In this document: positions 1 to 13,900 of the stretch, one piece after another
How positions within the stretch are numbered: position 1 is the stretch's first letter
Layout: each line of letters starts with the position of its first letter
Source of the DNA: Sinotaia quadrata
Lineage: Eukaryota; Mollusca; Gastropoda; Architaenioglossa; Viviparidae
Reading direction: 5' to 3'
NCBI GenBank assembly: GCA_028829895.1
Contig: CM054184.1
Coordinates: forward strand, 26,305,201-26,369,200
Length of the DNA: 64,000 nt
Program-made: the position numbers and the translations under genes
The notes under the pieces: model-generated
Told to the model about the DNA's origin: nothing
The model's input: only the letters and a program-made list of their open reading frames with translations
The model's database searches: none

Positions 1-779
1 ATCACTTATACGTCACCCTTATCAAGATTTTAAAAAAAATATATCAAACTTAAAATTATTTATGGATCTGAATAGGGAAAACTGGTGAATGGTAACAGGA
101 ATATTTTCCATATAAGTACATGAGAAAGTAATAAAATATGATTGGGATTGAATAAAAAAAAAGTAAACAATAAAAAATCTGACTGATAGACTAATAAAGA
201 ATATACTGTACTTTATTTCTCAGCATTTTTAAACAGTTTCATATAAGCAGTTTTGGCCACCTTGTTTTCTGTATAATTGAGTTTGGCACGTGGATTTTAT
301 CAGCTTCAAATGTCAAAATATAAGAAAACTGACCTATTTTACTAAGTGGACTCTCTGTTTGGATCTTTTTATTATCCACTCACATAACACTTTGTTGAAA
401 ATCACGATACTGTAACTGTCATTTTGTGTTCATTATCGTTTTATGTCTTCCCATAATAAAGTGAAATATAACTATATATTATGAAACTGGTGTAGTTTAA
501 ATAATAATAATAAATTCTTTTAATTATCCTCTCCCCCTTTAAAAGAAAATTGTCAAAATGTTAAATAGTAGCCCCAAACAAAATATATAGCTAGGTCTAA
601 CGCGAAATGGGAGATCCACACTTGCAATTAGGATTCCAGAAGCCAAAAACATATCTAGGTCTACATTAAAATTGAGTTCGGTGTCTGTGCTTGGAATACA
701 ATTCAGATTAGAATATTAGATCTATTATTAAGTAATGCATTCGCTTCTACCAAGGTTTTTGAAACAGTAGAGCAGTTAC
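1..779. other. AT-rich noncoding sequence
   Basis: I see no coding exon, RNA gene or clear repeat here. The sequence is AT-rich with short homopolymers. Confidence 0.5.
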
Positions 780-1520
780 CCTTTAATATTACCCTTCCGC
801 ACTCGCCCCTATCAAAATATGTACTGCGCACGTGTTTTTTACGCGACGACTACTTTTATTTGCAAGTTGCACCTGCTAAAGTGTTAATCTTTGCTCGCTT
901 TAGGGTCAAATCTGCAGCTGACCCACCAGATCTTTGACAGCTTGTTGTCGGGCACCCGAATTAGCTCAGACCAATTTTTTTTTGCCTCCCTTTTCCCCCT
1001 CCCCGAAACAGTTTTGATTTAACATTTCCGAGACAGTACTGACATGACACGCCAGGAGGATTGGAGTTCTCGCACGTCTTGTAGATTTTACATTTCTGCA
1101 AGTTATTTGCACAAAAGATATAAGAGTATTTTAGTAGTTGTTTGATTCTTGCACATAGGCCTAATTGTTTTCGTGAGTATACTATAAGTTTGCATTCAAA
1201 TGTATTGGTAATTAATCTATAACGAAATTAGATTCAGGTTATGGTGTGTTACAAGAATACAAGCGAGAAGAAAAATTCAGCCGGCACCCTCCGCCCAGGG
1301 ACAATTATTGCTACTTACGTCATTTTTGCTGCCCCCCCCCCCATTCCCCAACTACCTTTTCTATCCAAGGACTTGGCCTGAATTCCTTTAGCATAACTGG
1401 AATATTTAGTGAGATCGTTGCGCACGCACTGTTTCCACCTTTAGTCTGGGTATTTCGACCTCAGTCGAGTACGCTTACAGTGTATATTACAAGACACGCG
1501 ACAGACACTGGATAGAGTTT
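780..1520. promoter_or_regulatory. CpG-bearing patch, possible promoter or 5' exon
   Basis: This stretch is less AT-rich and has many more CpG dinucleotides than its surroundings (for example TGCGCACGTG, TTACGCGACGAC and GACACGCGACAG). That is the kind of local change seen at unmethylated 5' ends in otherwise CpG-poor animal DNA. No signal-peptide reading frame with a phase-1 donor was found in it, so a link to the LRP4 start is only a guess. Confidence 0.2.
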
Positions 1521-3081
1521 TATATAGAATACTAATTACTAAGTGCATACATATGTGTGACTTTGAAGTAAGCAGACTGTCAGTTGAAAGTGTTAGGACG
1601 CTAATCTAATTGCCTTTTCACAGGTTTACTTCTGACAGTCAGTACTTTTACTTTACAACTTTTCATCTACAGGCCACATTTTGTACCTCTTGGCTTGTTT
1701 CTATAATATCGACAGACAATGAGATACGTATATCTTGTAAAAAGATACATGCTTTTATTGAACGAATATGCATTCACAATTAGTAATCTATAGCCTGTTT
1801 CTACTGAAATTTACACACTTTCACTGCATATATAATTATATTGTTCACAAGAATGGGGATTACACCAGAAACACATACCAGTTTTACATAGGTCTCTGTC
1901 TCACCTTTGAAACAAACGTTTTGAAAGTTTGGGGCCTAATGATGAAAAATGTTTTTTATTATTATTAAAATGTCTTTATTATTTTATTTGCAAATACAGT
2001 AGCACATTTATTGGAATATTGTGAATAAGTGAGAAATATTCAGACAGAACTTACATTCCATATTAATACTGTATTCATACAAACCTGAAATTCTGGTAGA
2101 GTATGTGAATAATAATATTTAAACAATAATACTGTATTCATATTGATGTGAGTTGTCACATTAAATCCTAGAGTTAAGTGGAGTTGTCATGAGTTTACAT
2201 TCCAAACATGTATTTGTAATGTCTGCATAGTGATAGCTTTAAATTTTTTAATAAAATTATTTATTTGCTGTGAAAAAGCTTTGTTTTTTGATTCATTCAT
2301 TTGAGAGAATTGATAAGATGTTTAAGTTTTTATTCCCCCCCCCCCCAAGTTTAAAAAAATCTTTTCACAATAATTTTTTCCCCCTGGATGTTGCTCATTA
2401 CTTGCACTAGTTATACTAACTAGTTTAAATTATCATGACATTTCATAATTAGTTCATACTATAAAAATCATGCATACTAGTTTAAATTATCGTGACTTTT
2501 CAAAATAGTTTATATTGCAGAAGTCACACCTCTGACTATCAAAAAACCACAACCCTTCAAGATTAAGATTACAGGTGTTTTTCTTTCAGGCTCTGAGAAA
2601 CGGCCTTGTTTACTAAAAAAACAAAACAAAACATGGCTGCCTTAAAGTTAAACATGCTCGTTTGCATTAACCTGTCTATGAAACTGGAAATCAAATTTTC
2701 GGTGGCCCTCTGTAAACACTAATCTCATTAATCTTTCTTTGGAACGAATTGTTGTAAAGTAAAGCTGTTAACCCCTACAGAAATATCTTCACACAAATGG
2801 TTGCTGTATATACTGTTTGAAAATGTTTTTAAAATAATGGTCATATATTTATTTGCTTTGCAGTTATTTAATTGATGTTATTTTGTTGCTGTGTAAAGGA
2901 TGATCATATGCATCATATATGACAGAGTGTATAAATTTTAGAGGTCACTGGTGTTCAAGAAATATGCTACTTGCATGTATGGCATGTGTTTGTGGGGCAA
3001 CAGGACTCCTACAAGGAATCTCTCTCTTCCCCCCCCCCTCCTCCCCCAACCCATTTAAGAATATATATGGCAACCTTAGAT

Positions 3082-3083
<2 letters not shown>
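1521..3083. other. Noncoding, AT-rich
   Basis: Nothing coding is seen. There is a run of 12 C near 2335, a short direct repeat of an ACTAGTTTAAATTATC motif near 2417-2495, and a C-rich tract at 3029-3050 just before the CA array. Confidence 0.45.

Positions 3084-3156
<73 letters not shown>
3084..3156. repeat. (CA)n microsatellite
   Basis: An uninterrupted CA dinucleotide run of 73 bases. It sits shortly after a C-rich tract (CCCCCTCCTCCCCC), as does the second CA array at 10916. Confidence 0.98.
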
Positions 3157-3159
<3 letters not shown>

Positions 3160-4600
3160 AGTCATTATAAGTATATGTTAATGATGTTTATATGGTTTTT
3201 TGAGTATATTGCATAGACCATGACAGCTGCCTGATAAATCATTCATTTTGGAACATAACACCTTCCTGAGAAGTTGTAGAGTACAATAGAAGTCATGACA
3301 CCTTGGTCATAAAATTTAGTACATTACACATGCCCTAAAAGTCATAGCATGGGCATTCCACCTGCTTGAGAAATCCTTGAGTATGGAACAATGATACCTG
3401 TCATAGTGCATGAAATGATACCTGTCTGTGGAGTGGTAGAATTTGAACATTACACCTGCCAATGAAGTCAAAAATACAGGACAAATCATCTGTCTTTGGG
3501 GTCAACAATTGAGAGGACATGATTCTTCATTCTGATTTTTGGTTTATAATGAGGTTTAGAGAATTTTAAAGATGGAATACTATAGTATTAAATGAATGTT
3601 TAATCTGGTGTATTTGTGTGTGCATAATAAAGAAACTTATATTGTTGTCATTCCCAACCATCTCAAAGGATGGGTTAACAATATATGTATGTATTGTTTA
3701 ATCTTGAAATTGCCAGTCTTAATCAAGTTGGATAGAAGAATCAGGATTAAAATAAAATACTGAATATCTGTTTCCTACTTAATTTTCAATCATATAATTT
3801 GTCAGGTCACCCCTGTGTTACACTTGCTTGCACTTTAAGAATGCTTGACAAGTTAAAGCTCGCATCATACTGGAGTCAGTGTAGTGGGTAGTCTTGAACT
3901 TTTGCTTAGCTCATAAAAGGCTAAATCTTAGTAATGTATATTATACCTAGTGCAGATATTAATTAATTGAATGTTAAAAATTATAAGTGAGCAGAATTTC
4001 AGAAATGAACTAACCACATGCAAACAGATCATAGTGCAAAGTTACTGACAGTAGCTAATTCATTGCCCACAGTGAAGTATTAATATAGGGATCATTAAAC
4101 CGCTGATAAGTGATAGGTATGATTTCCCATAAGTAATTTATTGGACTACAGAATATAAACTTTACAATTATTATGGTTGATCATATGGTTTAACCTAGTG
4201 AGAAAAGTCATAGAGTGAATTGACTTCTGTACACATACCATTCATTTCTAAACTTACAGAGCCAATGAGAATTAAGGAACTTTGATGTGGTCCTAAAAGT
4301 AAAACATATAAGAATTTTCTAATTTTTTTTTACTTTTGCCATTACAGAATAAATTTGATTGTATGATTGTCATATGATCTTTTGACAAATATTATCAGGT
4401 ACTTTTATGTGTGTGTGCAAGTTTGTGCATGCATATGTGAATGAGAGAGAGATTTTTGATAAAAAATGACTACAAGAAAAATGCTTGATGCAAAACTGCA
4501 TTATGGAGATTATGGCATACCAGGATAGGTTTAATTTCTTTGTCAGCTGAAGATAATTTTGGCCTCCATTTCACTCTTATACAGTCTGGATCTACAACAA
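3157..4600. other. Noncoding, with a weak degenerate tandem repeat
   Basis: Between about 3215 and 3500, phrases such as CACCTGCC, GAGAAGTC and TAGAGTAC recur about every 45 bases, suggesting an old degraded minisatellite. Beyond that I see nothing. Confidence 0.35.
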
Positions 4601-4935
4601 AGTACAAGTGATTTCTCTTCATCCCTCTTTCTTTCTCTCTCACCCCATATGCATTCTCCTTCTGTCTCAATCACACACATGGTCCCTCTATTTTTACTCT
4701 CTTTCTCTGTTCTTTTTGACTGTCACACACATAAACCCACATGCACACATACATACATATCACACACTCATTCTCATCACCTTATATTCTCATTTTTTTC
4801 CCCCTCTAATTTCATTTTCCTTTCTGTCACACAAATGTACATATGCACATACAAACAGGCACACACAACTGCACGCACCTCCACACAATCTCTCTTTACT
4901 CATTCTCCTTATTTTGCTCTTTTTTTTCCATTAAA
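4600..4935. repeat. Pyrimidine/CA-rich low-complexity tract
   Basis: The + strand is dominated by CT, CTTT and CACACA runs. Long open frames here exist in two frames at once and have only S, F, L, H and T-rich composition, so they are a composition effect, not genes. Confidence 0.7.
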
Positions 4936-5869
4936 ATGAAAGGGCATTCTAGAAAAGAAAAAAAATACTACTTTAAGTTATCTTTCTCCCTTATCTGAAT
5001 TCCTAAAAGGCAGAAAACAACAAGCACTGATAATTAGTTGTAGGCACAAGGGACAGCACTGAGTAACATTGTCAGTTAAACCATTCTCAATAACTCTCCC
5101 ACACCCAGGGATGGAAATGAATCTCTGGATAATGCAGACTGTTTGATGTATTTTGAGCACAGTGGTCTTGTATCTGGAAACAAGTACCATATTCTTTTCT
5201 GCCAAGTTATGGAATGCTTGGAACAGGAAACATGCTTGATGCATGCACCGTCTCCCTATCAGTGAAGTGAAATAGCTGCTATACACTGGCCTGTAGTATC
5301 AGATTATGTGTGTGTGCATGACTGTATGCACAGTTATAATGTATAACTGAACTTTTATTTGGATGTATATACAAAATTCCAGTCATTATTATGTTAACAT
5401 AATATCATCTTATTTACAATGTTGTTTTTGTGGTTGGTTTTACATCACATTTAAGAAGGTAAATTTTAGAAAAATCTCTTTATCTAAAACAAATATGAAT
5501 TTTTTAATTTTAACAATGTAATAACATTCATATACATTTTAATATATATTAATATATATTTTTAATCATTAATTGTTTTTTTGTAATATAGAAAATAAAT
5601 ATATGTCAGCTCCACATTAATGTAAAATACATTTGGATTACCATTAACCGTCATTATAATATATAATAATGTTGTATTCATATTAAATGCAGAGTCAAGG
5701 ACAGGAGAAACATTAAGTTACAAAACATTGATGATAGATTCTCAGAGAGCCTATTCAGGACTTTAAAAACATTAGCAGACTTTTATTTATATTATTCAAG
5801 TTATTGTTTTAAGAAATATTTTTGGAGAATTAGGAGAAAAACAGGAAGCTGGCTACAATTTGTACAAAG
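4936..5869. other. Noncoding, nothing recognised
   Basis: AT-rich sequence. No exon, RNA gene, transposon end or repeat array is seen. Confidence 0.45.
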
Positions 5870-6260
5870 ACCCTTTGTAGTACACAAATATACATGAAGA
5901 TCTTGTTGTAAAAGATGACCACAAGCGAAGTCACTTTGTAATGTATAGAATTGAAATTAAGACCTTGGAGTACGAAACAAAACGGGGTGAGGTGACTACA
6001 AATTCTCTTTGTATAGAATTGAAATGAAGACCTTGGTAGTAAGAAACAAAACAGGGTGACTACATTCTCTTTGTATAGAATTGAAATGAAGACCTTCAGT
6101 GGTAAGAAACAAAACATGATAACTAAAAATTCCCTTTGTAATAAATGTAAAGAACTTTAGGTGAAGATTTTGCTGGTACTGGTAGAAACAAAACCAGGAT
6201 AAACCTCAAATTCCCTTTGTAATAAATGAAGACTTTGGTGATGTGAAACATAACAGGGTG
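5870..6260. repeat. Tandem repeat, about 60-66 bp unit
   Basis: About five to six degenerate copies of a unit containing ATTGAAATGAAGACCTT, then GAAACAAAACAGGGTGA, then TTCTCTTTGTA. Confidence 0.75.
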
Positions 6261-6820
6261 GTCACACACTTTCCAAGGAGAAATAAGTAAAGACAGCCAC
6301 AGCAACTGTTTAAATTGATTATTTTAATTATTTGGAGAAGGAAGACATTAACATAGTTTAGATAAATATACCTCTTTCTTAAAATATACTTTTATAATTG
6401 CCACAAACATCCATTTACCATACCCATAATCACAAGTTGAAAATAATAAAAATTATTTTGTGTGTGATAGAATTTATTTATTTATAATTCCTAAAAATAC
6501 AGTGCAAATTGGCAGTATTAAGGAGTTATTTTATATGAAATTTAGATAATTATTATTCTGCTTTTTTAAAGATCCCCCCCCCCCAACAAAGAAAAAAAAT
6601 ACTGCATATTATTATCTAATTGTATGAATTATACTCCCCCCCCCCTTTTTTTTTTTTTTTTAAACAAATCAATCATACAACTTTTACAAGTGTGGCCAAC
6701 AAATTCCACAAATCCATAATGGAATGCAATTTAATAATTATCAGCATAGATTGTAGATAAAGCCTGCTGATGTACTATTTGCATTGACTGATGTTCATGT
6801 AGGTTTTGACTGGGGAGTAC
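6261..6820. other. Noncoding, AT-rich with poly-C/poly-T tracts
   Basis: Holds C runs near 6575 and 6636, the latter followed by a long T run. Nothing else is recognised. Confidence 0.4.
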
Positions 6821-8110
6821 TAATACTATATACACCCTCTTTTCCAGCTTATAGTTTGCAAGTCATTGACTGGGAGTACTACTATAATTCTGTAGACCTT
6901 TTTTCCCAAACTATAGTTTGCATAAGTCCTTGACTTGGGAGTTCTAATACTATTCTGTAAGCCCTTTTTTTTTTCCAATTTGCAGTGTGTGCAAGTCATT
7001 GACTGGGGAGCACTAATAGTAATACTGTTCTGCAAACCCTATTTTGCAGCCTATAGTTTGTGCAAGTCATTGACTTGGAAGTACTAATACTGTTCTGCAA
7101 ACCCTCTTTTGCAGCCTATAGTTTGTGCAAGTCATTGACTTGGAAGTACTAATACTGTTCTGCAAACCCTCTTTTGCAGCCTATAGTTTGTGCAAGTCAT
7201 TGACTTGGAAGTACTAATACTGTTCTGCAAACCCTCTTTTGCAGCCTATAGTTTGTGCAAGTCATTGACTTGGAAGTTCTAATACTGTTCTGCACCCTCT
7301 TTTGCAGCCTATAGTTTGTGCAAGACATTGACTGGGCAATACTAATACTATGATTTATGCAAACTATAGTTTGGAAAAAAGGTTTACAAAAGTTTGCATA
7401 AATCATTGACTTGGGAGTATTAATACTGCTCTGTAAACTTTCTTTTCCAAGAAAAGTTTTGAAAAAAATGGCTTACAGAATAGTAAAGTATTCCCCATTC
7501 AATGACCTACACAAACTAAAGATGGGGAATACTTTACTATTCTGTAAGCCATTTTTTCAAAACTATAGTTTGCATAAATCATTGACTGCTCTGTTAAACT
7601 TTTCCAACCTATAGTTTGTGCAAGCCATTGACTTGGAAGTACTACTATTACTTCGAGTCTATAGTTTATGAAATGCAAATCATTGACCGGGGAGTATTAA
7701 TACTATTGTTTAAGTCATTGACTGGGGAGTTCTAATACTGCTTACTAGTTTACTTCTCTGTAAAGCCTCTTTTCTAAACTAGAGTTTGTGCAAGTCCTTG
7801 TCTGTTGGAGTATTAATACTGCTCTGTAAATTCTCTTTTCCCCACTAGAATGCATAAGTCATATATTGATTGGAGAATTCTAATATTACTGTGTAAACTC
7901 TCTTTTTTAATCTATAGTTTGTCACTTTGTGTAAGTCACTGACTGGGGAATATTAATACTACTGTTCATGCCCTCTTTTCCAACCTATAGTTTTTGGAAG
8001 TCATTAACTGGGGAGTTCTAATACTAATCTTAAACTCTTTCCACTAGTTTAAGTCATATATTGATTGGACAGTTTTTAATTCTACTCTATAAAGCTTTAG
8101 TGTAAATTAT
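6821..8110. repeat. 65-bp tandem array before LDLa1
   Basis: The unit includes TTGACTTGGAAGTACTAAT, ACTGTTCTGCAAACCCTCTT and GCAGCCTATAGTTTGTGCAA. Spacing is exactly 65 bp between 7071, 7136, 7201 and 7266. Copies become degenerate towards both ends. The array stops about 90 bp before the LDLa1 acceptor and contains a long hairpin at 7455-7564. Confidence 0.9.
7455..7564. repeat. Near-perfect inverted repeat (hairpin)
   Basis: Arms at 7455-7498 and 7522-7564 are reverse complements over 43 bases with one extra A in the left arm, around a 23-base loop. The arms contain CTTACAGAATAGTAAAGTAT and its complement. Confidence 0.93.
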
Positions 8111-8202
8111 TACTGGGTAGTACCAATACTAGTTTTTACTACTCTAAGAATCTTCCATTCCATGCATTGAAATAATCCTGATATTAATTTTTCTCCATAC
8201 AG

Positions 8203-8337
8203 TGAGTTTTGGAGAAGGCTCAGCCTGTTCCTGCCCAGTTCGCCTTTTTGCTTGTGGTAACTGTGTGTGTATTCCACAACTGTGGGTCTGTGATGGTGAT
8301 GATGACTGTGAAGACAAGACTGATGAAAGCACTTGTG
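8203..8337 (+). CDS. LRP4: LRP4 exon: LDLa repeat 1
   Basis: The acceptor is CATACAG and the donor GTGAGT, in phase 1-1. The translation reads [15 protein letters not shown], then [20 protein letters not shown]. The extra cysteine pair (CSC and CVC) matches the unusual first LDLa repeat of vertebrate LRP4, which has CAC and CTC at these places. Calcium-cage acids D, D, D and E are present in [13 protein letters not shown]. It is the first coding exon I can recognise. Because it starts in phase 1, an upstream exon with the start codon and signal peptide must exist. Confidence 0.93.
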
Positions 8338-10913
8338 GTGAGTGTCTTTATGCAAAGCTCATTTCATAAACAAACCAAAGTGTATTAAAAACTATAGTAT
8401 TATGAATAAACGTTAACAATTGAAAGATTTTTGAAAAATGCTCCTGTGGAATTCTTGACAAACATAGCTGTCTTTGACCAATCACTTCCAGATTTACAGA
8501 CAGTGGTGCTATTTAGGAACATCACCTTAGTTCTGTGAAGTGATCAGCAACTGCAAATGGTAGATTGTGTTTGAGAAGAGAACTTCAGATGTTACCAAAC
8601 TGTCTGCACATTGATATACAAACATAAAGAAAATATTTAGTAATGAATAAACAAAATTAAAATGCTCAAAGAGCAGTGGCTATTTTAAATCCCCCCCCCC
8701 CCAATGCCAACCCCCCATCCCCACAAAATAACTAACTTAAATAAAGATATGTTGGAAGAAAAAGCATAAAGTACACAGCAGATGTATCAGAATAAAGATC
8801 ATTAAAATATAAAGTAGTTACAAATTATGTCACTCTAAATAAAAGAGGAAAACAGTTACAAAAATGTTATAATGATGAATTTCAGTTTGTTGGAATTTTC
8901 CCAAAAGACAGTATTTGTATTCCACCACCAACTGATTAGTTAAGAAAACTTCAGCCTTGATAATCAGTCTACACATCATAAAAGTTAAAAGAGAACAAAC
9001 TGACAACATGTATCCTCATAGAAAAAATAAATAAAAGAACTGACAATATGTGTCCTCGTAGAAAAAAAGTTTTTAATAAATAAAAGAACTGACAACATGT
9101 GTCATCATAGAGAAAGAAATATATTTAAACAATCTGTTAGCAATAAATAAACTGTGACATTAAGAAATAACAGATAGTTGCCAAAAAAGAGCAACTCTGC
9201 CTAAAAGTAAATTGCATAATTAAAACAAGAAATGTTAAAGACTTAAACTGGTGTCTCAATGCTTATCAGCAAGGTGTTCCTTAGTTCACAGCATTTACCG
9301 TGAGTCATAAAATATACTGTTTACCTTCTTTATTGGTGTTGGAAAAAAAAGGTCGTTGACTTTAGCCTGCTTTTGCAAGGTTTTTTTTTTGCAAGTTTTT
9401 ATTCCAGTGATTTACATAATTTTTACTTTCATATTCAGTTAAAAAAATCTCATCTGCATAATGAGCAAAATGCTTGCTCAGCTCCTTCAGTCCTTGTAAC
9501 TTTTCTGCAGCCATTCTTTAAAATTGATTTATTATTCCCATTTTTTCAATAAACTTGATGTTAGACTTTCTCTTCTGAATCTTTTTTTTTGTGACCCCAG
9601 TTTAGTGTAAGAACATAAGAACAGAAGTGATGGCTAACAATGTGCAATATACTGAGTGAATGAAAACAACATAGCACGTTTTGTCTGTATGCACTAGTAA
9701 TATCAATCTGACTAAAATATTCAAATAAATGTGAAATGTGAGCAAGTGTGAACTTCTGCCAGTAAGTGTGAACAACCACAGTTAAGGTCCAGGTTGGGGT
9801 TGGAGGGAAATCCTATTTCTCTTATTACAGGAGAACTAATATACTTTTTAGACCTCTTTTGAAGAGAGAGAGTTTGTTCCAAAGGTGGAAGTCTCCTGGA
9901 TCTCTGTCTACCCTTTTATTGTTTAGTACTTATTAATCATTCATTGTGCTATATGTTCTTACTGCATACATCTGACTAGCATGGTTGAGTGTGGCTATAA
10001 TTATATTTGACAATCACAGCCATTATCCATTGTCTATACCTTTCTAGGCTAAATTAAGTGTGGCTGGAATTATATCTGATTGGTTAAGATACAGCCATTT
10101 TCCATTTTCTGTATCTCTGTATGCATGATTAAATGTGACTGATTTGCAGCCACTCACATTTTGGCTTGGTTTTCTGCCTAAAACTGTCAAGTTGAAGAGA
10201 AGTTTTTGTTGTTCACATCACCAACATTCATATTCACATTCTCTTCTTGTAATGTTACAGACAAGTTCTGTGAGCTAACACAGTAACAGTGAGTCCTTCA
10301 GATCAAACTGAATCAAGCTGAATTAATTCAGGCTGAAGAATATGGATTATAAATAACTTTAAAAAACAAGGTAGCTGTAATATTTTGTAAATAAAAATGT
10401 ATATATTTTGTAAGATAGCTGCTGTATTTAAAAAAAAAAACTACAAGGATCTGGCTTGCAAGTTGTTGTCAGAATTTGGCAGTAAATGCTTGTGTGAACA
10501 AACATTTTCAGTAATGAACACGAACAAGAACGATCTGAGATCGAATTTGACCAACAACAATCTCTGTTCGATTTTGAGGCTGGTGACTACAAAACTCGAA
10601 CCAAATATTGACAAAGTTGTTAACAACATTCAGGCTCACCCTTCTCACTAATTAAGACTAAACCCAGGTTAGTAAGACAAAAACGAATGTAAAGCACATT
10701 ATTTCATTATTTGTGGTGTTCTTTTTGTACTGAGCCATCCATATACAATCTGACTTGCGGCTCTCCATGCACTATCAGTTGGAAATGTGGCTCTCTGGCC
10801 TAAAAAGTTTGTGCACCCCTGGTATATACTGAAAATGTTACCAATATTCAATTTATACATTTTAGGCTCTTGGTGGTCTGGTATCAGGGATTTGTGACAT
10901 CCCCTCCCCCCTC

Positions 10914-10995
<82 letters not shown>

Positions 10996-13900
10996 CAATA
11001 TACACAGGAAATAGTGCTGGTATATTTCATTCTTTCATTAAATTATACTAATAATAGTGTTATTAGAACATACTAAGTCTTAAAAGTTTTATTTATTTAT
11101 TATATTAACAAGTGAGGTTAATATATACTGAGAGTGAAAAGCTTATTCATTCGTTAAAAAAAAAAAGTCTTCTTTAATATTTTTATATTTGACAGTAAAT
11201 CAACAAACTTACCTTTTGACACCACAGCCTACATTAATTTACCCCCACTCCCCTTTTACTGTATATGTTTACATATATATATATGCTCTCAAACACATTG
11301 CAACACCACACATGCATGCATACATACATATTCATAATTATAATACATACAAATAATCAGTGCATATCATACACATCATACATGCTCATATCTGCATAAA
11401 CCACAAATCCCCTCCACACACACACACACACATACACAAACACCATGCTCATACACTCATCCTCAAATAATTAATAGTGTCATATTTGCATAATGTGCAT
11501 GCATGCACACACCATACACCATCTGCATCTATGCATTTTTATTTTTTCTGTGCACTTCTGCTGGTGGATTTTGGTGCCATTGCACGTACTGACGTAGTAG
11601 GCAGAATACATTACAATATGATAAAATCTATTTTAAGAATCATATATTGGCCTATTTAAAAAATTTTTTTTTGTCAGCAGAGAAAAAGGTTTCTCTTTTT
11701 TACAGGAAAAAAATAAAATTTGCAGCATTGTAAAAAGTGTGTGTATATGTGGACTCCACCTATTTATATGTGCCTCACTTACATATGAAAGAAGTTATTT
11801 ATGTTCAAAATATCTTTTTATAAAAAGGAAAAAATGGCAACAATTAAAGTTATCAGCACACAAACTTTTACTGTTTCACAGTTCTAAATTTATTTCCTGA
11901 ACATCTGTTTTGCTTAGATAAGAGACGAGAATAATGACTCATTCATGAATGAAAGTCATGAGAATTTTCTTTTCACATCAGAAAGCTCTGAACTAAAGCA
12001 AATATAACTAGAATTATCTCTGAAATGTTTGAGATAACAATACATTATAAAGAAACACTTTGAATTGAAAAATTTACTTTTTGACAGCATTTCCTGTTTT
12101 GAGAATATATGATATGTAAGGTTTGAAACCAGAGTATGATTGGTCTGAGTCATATTTAGTCACTTTTATATGATTATGTGTTGTGCTAATAGTGTGTCTC
12201 CTTTAAAATAAAAAAAATTCTGATATAATATAGAAATATTTAATGCAGTAATAAACATGTACTTGAAATATACAAATTCTCATAAAATGTAAGGTAAATA
12301 ATAATAAAGTATTACATTTCATATTTATGAAGTAAAAATAATATTTACTATAAGCCCATGTACTACTAGATCAACAAAACACTTTCATAAATATAATTCT
12401 TTTATTCAAAACAAATTATTAATGGATTTGGATATAAACATACACATTTTTATTTATTTATTTTAATATTAGTAATAGTAGTGTTCTAAGTTGTGTTCAG
12501 TTGTAAGTTGTTAAATATAAAAGCAACATACATACACAAATATTAATGACTGTTACTTAGGGTTGGAATTAATGTTATTTGCTTGTCTGCTATTTTAGGC
12601 ACGCCACACACCTGCCCACAGAAAGACTTTACATGTCAGAACAGTAACTGCATCAACAAATCCTGGCTATGTGATGGAGACAATGATTGTGGGGATAACT
12701 CTGATGAACTAGGCTGTAGTGAGCAATTTTTTTCTCTTCAGTCTTGCCTTTTCTTTGGAGTGTAAAAGCTTTATAATCAGTGTTTTGCTGCATATGTGTG
12801 AAGTTAGATTGTTGTGTACTAGTGAAATGTTGCATATGTAAAGTTGCATTGTTACAGGTGTATAAAGTTGCATTTTCGTTTGTAAAGTTTCATTGTAATT
12901 ATGTGAAGTTGTATGTGTAAAAGACTAAAATTACATTGCTGTACTGGTTAGATTGTTTGAGTAAATTTGCATTATCGTATGTGCATAAAGTTGCTTTGTA
13001 TTATGTGTGTAAAGCTGTATTGTTAATGTTGTGTAAAGTTACATTGATGTATATGTACAGTCATAATTCATGTTGATATATGTGCAACATTGTACTGTAA
13101 AATGTAGGTAAAGTTACATTTGTTGTTTGTGGGTAAAGTGGCATTCTTATGTGTGGGTAAAGTGGCATTCTTATGTGTGGGTAAAGCAGCATTCTTATGT
13201 GTGGGTAAAGTGGCATTCTTATGTGTGGGTAAAGTGGCATTCTTACGTGTGGGTAAAGTGGCATTCTTATGTGTGGATAAAGAGGCATTCTTATGTGTGG
13301 ATAAAGTGGCATTATTATGTGTGGATAAAGTTGTGTTGTATATGTGTCAAGAAATCTGCCTTTAGCATATGCTCATGCCTTTTGTAGATGTCTCAAATTA
13401 GGCTAGTTGAAACATTAAAGACACTAATATATTGTTTGCTTTGGGTTAAAGTTTGTAAAGATATTCAGCATTTAAACTTGTTTTCTGTCATTCCTTATTT
13501 GTTTTTATAAGATTTTGAAATTTCTGTATACAAATGGTATATGTTTCTAATTTTGAATAAAATTTGTTTTTGTTTTTATTGGACTTTATAATTTCTTGGA
13601 ATTTCTATGTACACATAGTTATGTTTTTGATTTGAATAACATTTTTCTTGTGTTTTTCCATCTTAGGTATTCCTATGTACATTTGGTATCTATTTCTGAA
13701 TAGTAACTTTTTTGTTGTTTTAACAGGACCTCGGAACTGTACATCTGAGGAGTTTCAGTGTTCCAATGGTAATTGTGTGCCATTTCAGTGGCGTTGTGAT
13801 GGAGATAATGACTGTGGAGATAACACAGATGAAGGCTGTTGTAAGTCATATTTTGAAATACTATAGTATAATTAAGAAGATTATTATTTAAAGAGAGGTA

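Noticed and set aside
2945..3216. Open frames over the CA array (poly-CV and poly-TH proteins)
   Set aside because: Dinucleotide repeats keep frames open; the sequence has no codon structure and no splice context.
4559..4939. 126-codon frame starting MASISLLYSLDL, considered as a signal-peptide exon
   Set aside because: It lies in a pyrimidine/CA-rich tract that is open in two frames, with S/F/L/H-biased composition and no clear phase-1 donor after a hydrophobic leader.
13061..13387. Repetitive frames on both strands (PLYPHIRM and HSYVWVKW type)
   Set aside because: Produced by a 24-bp repeat whose period is divisible by three; no supporting homology.
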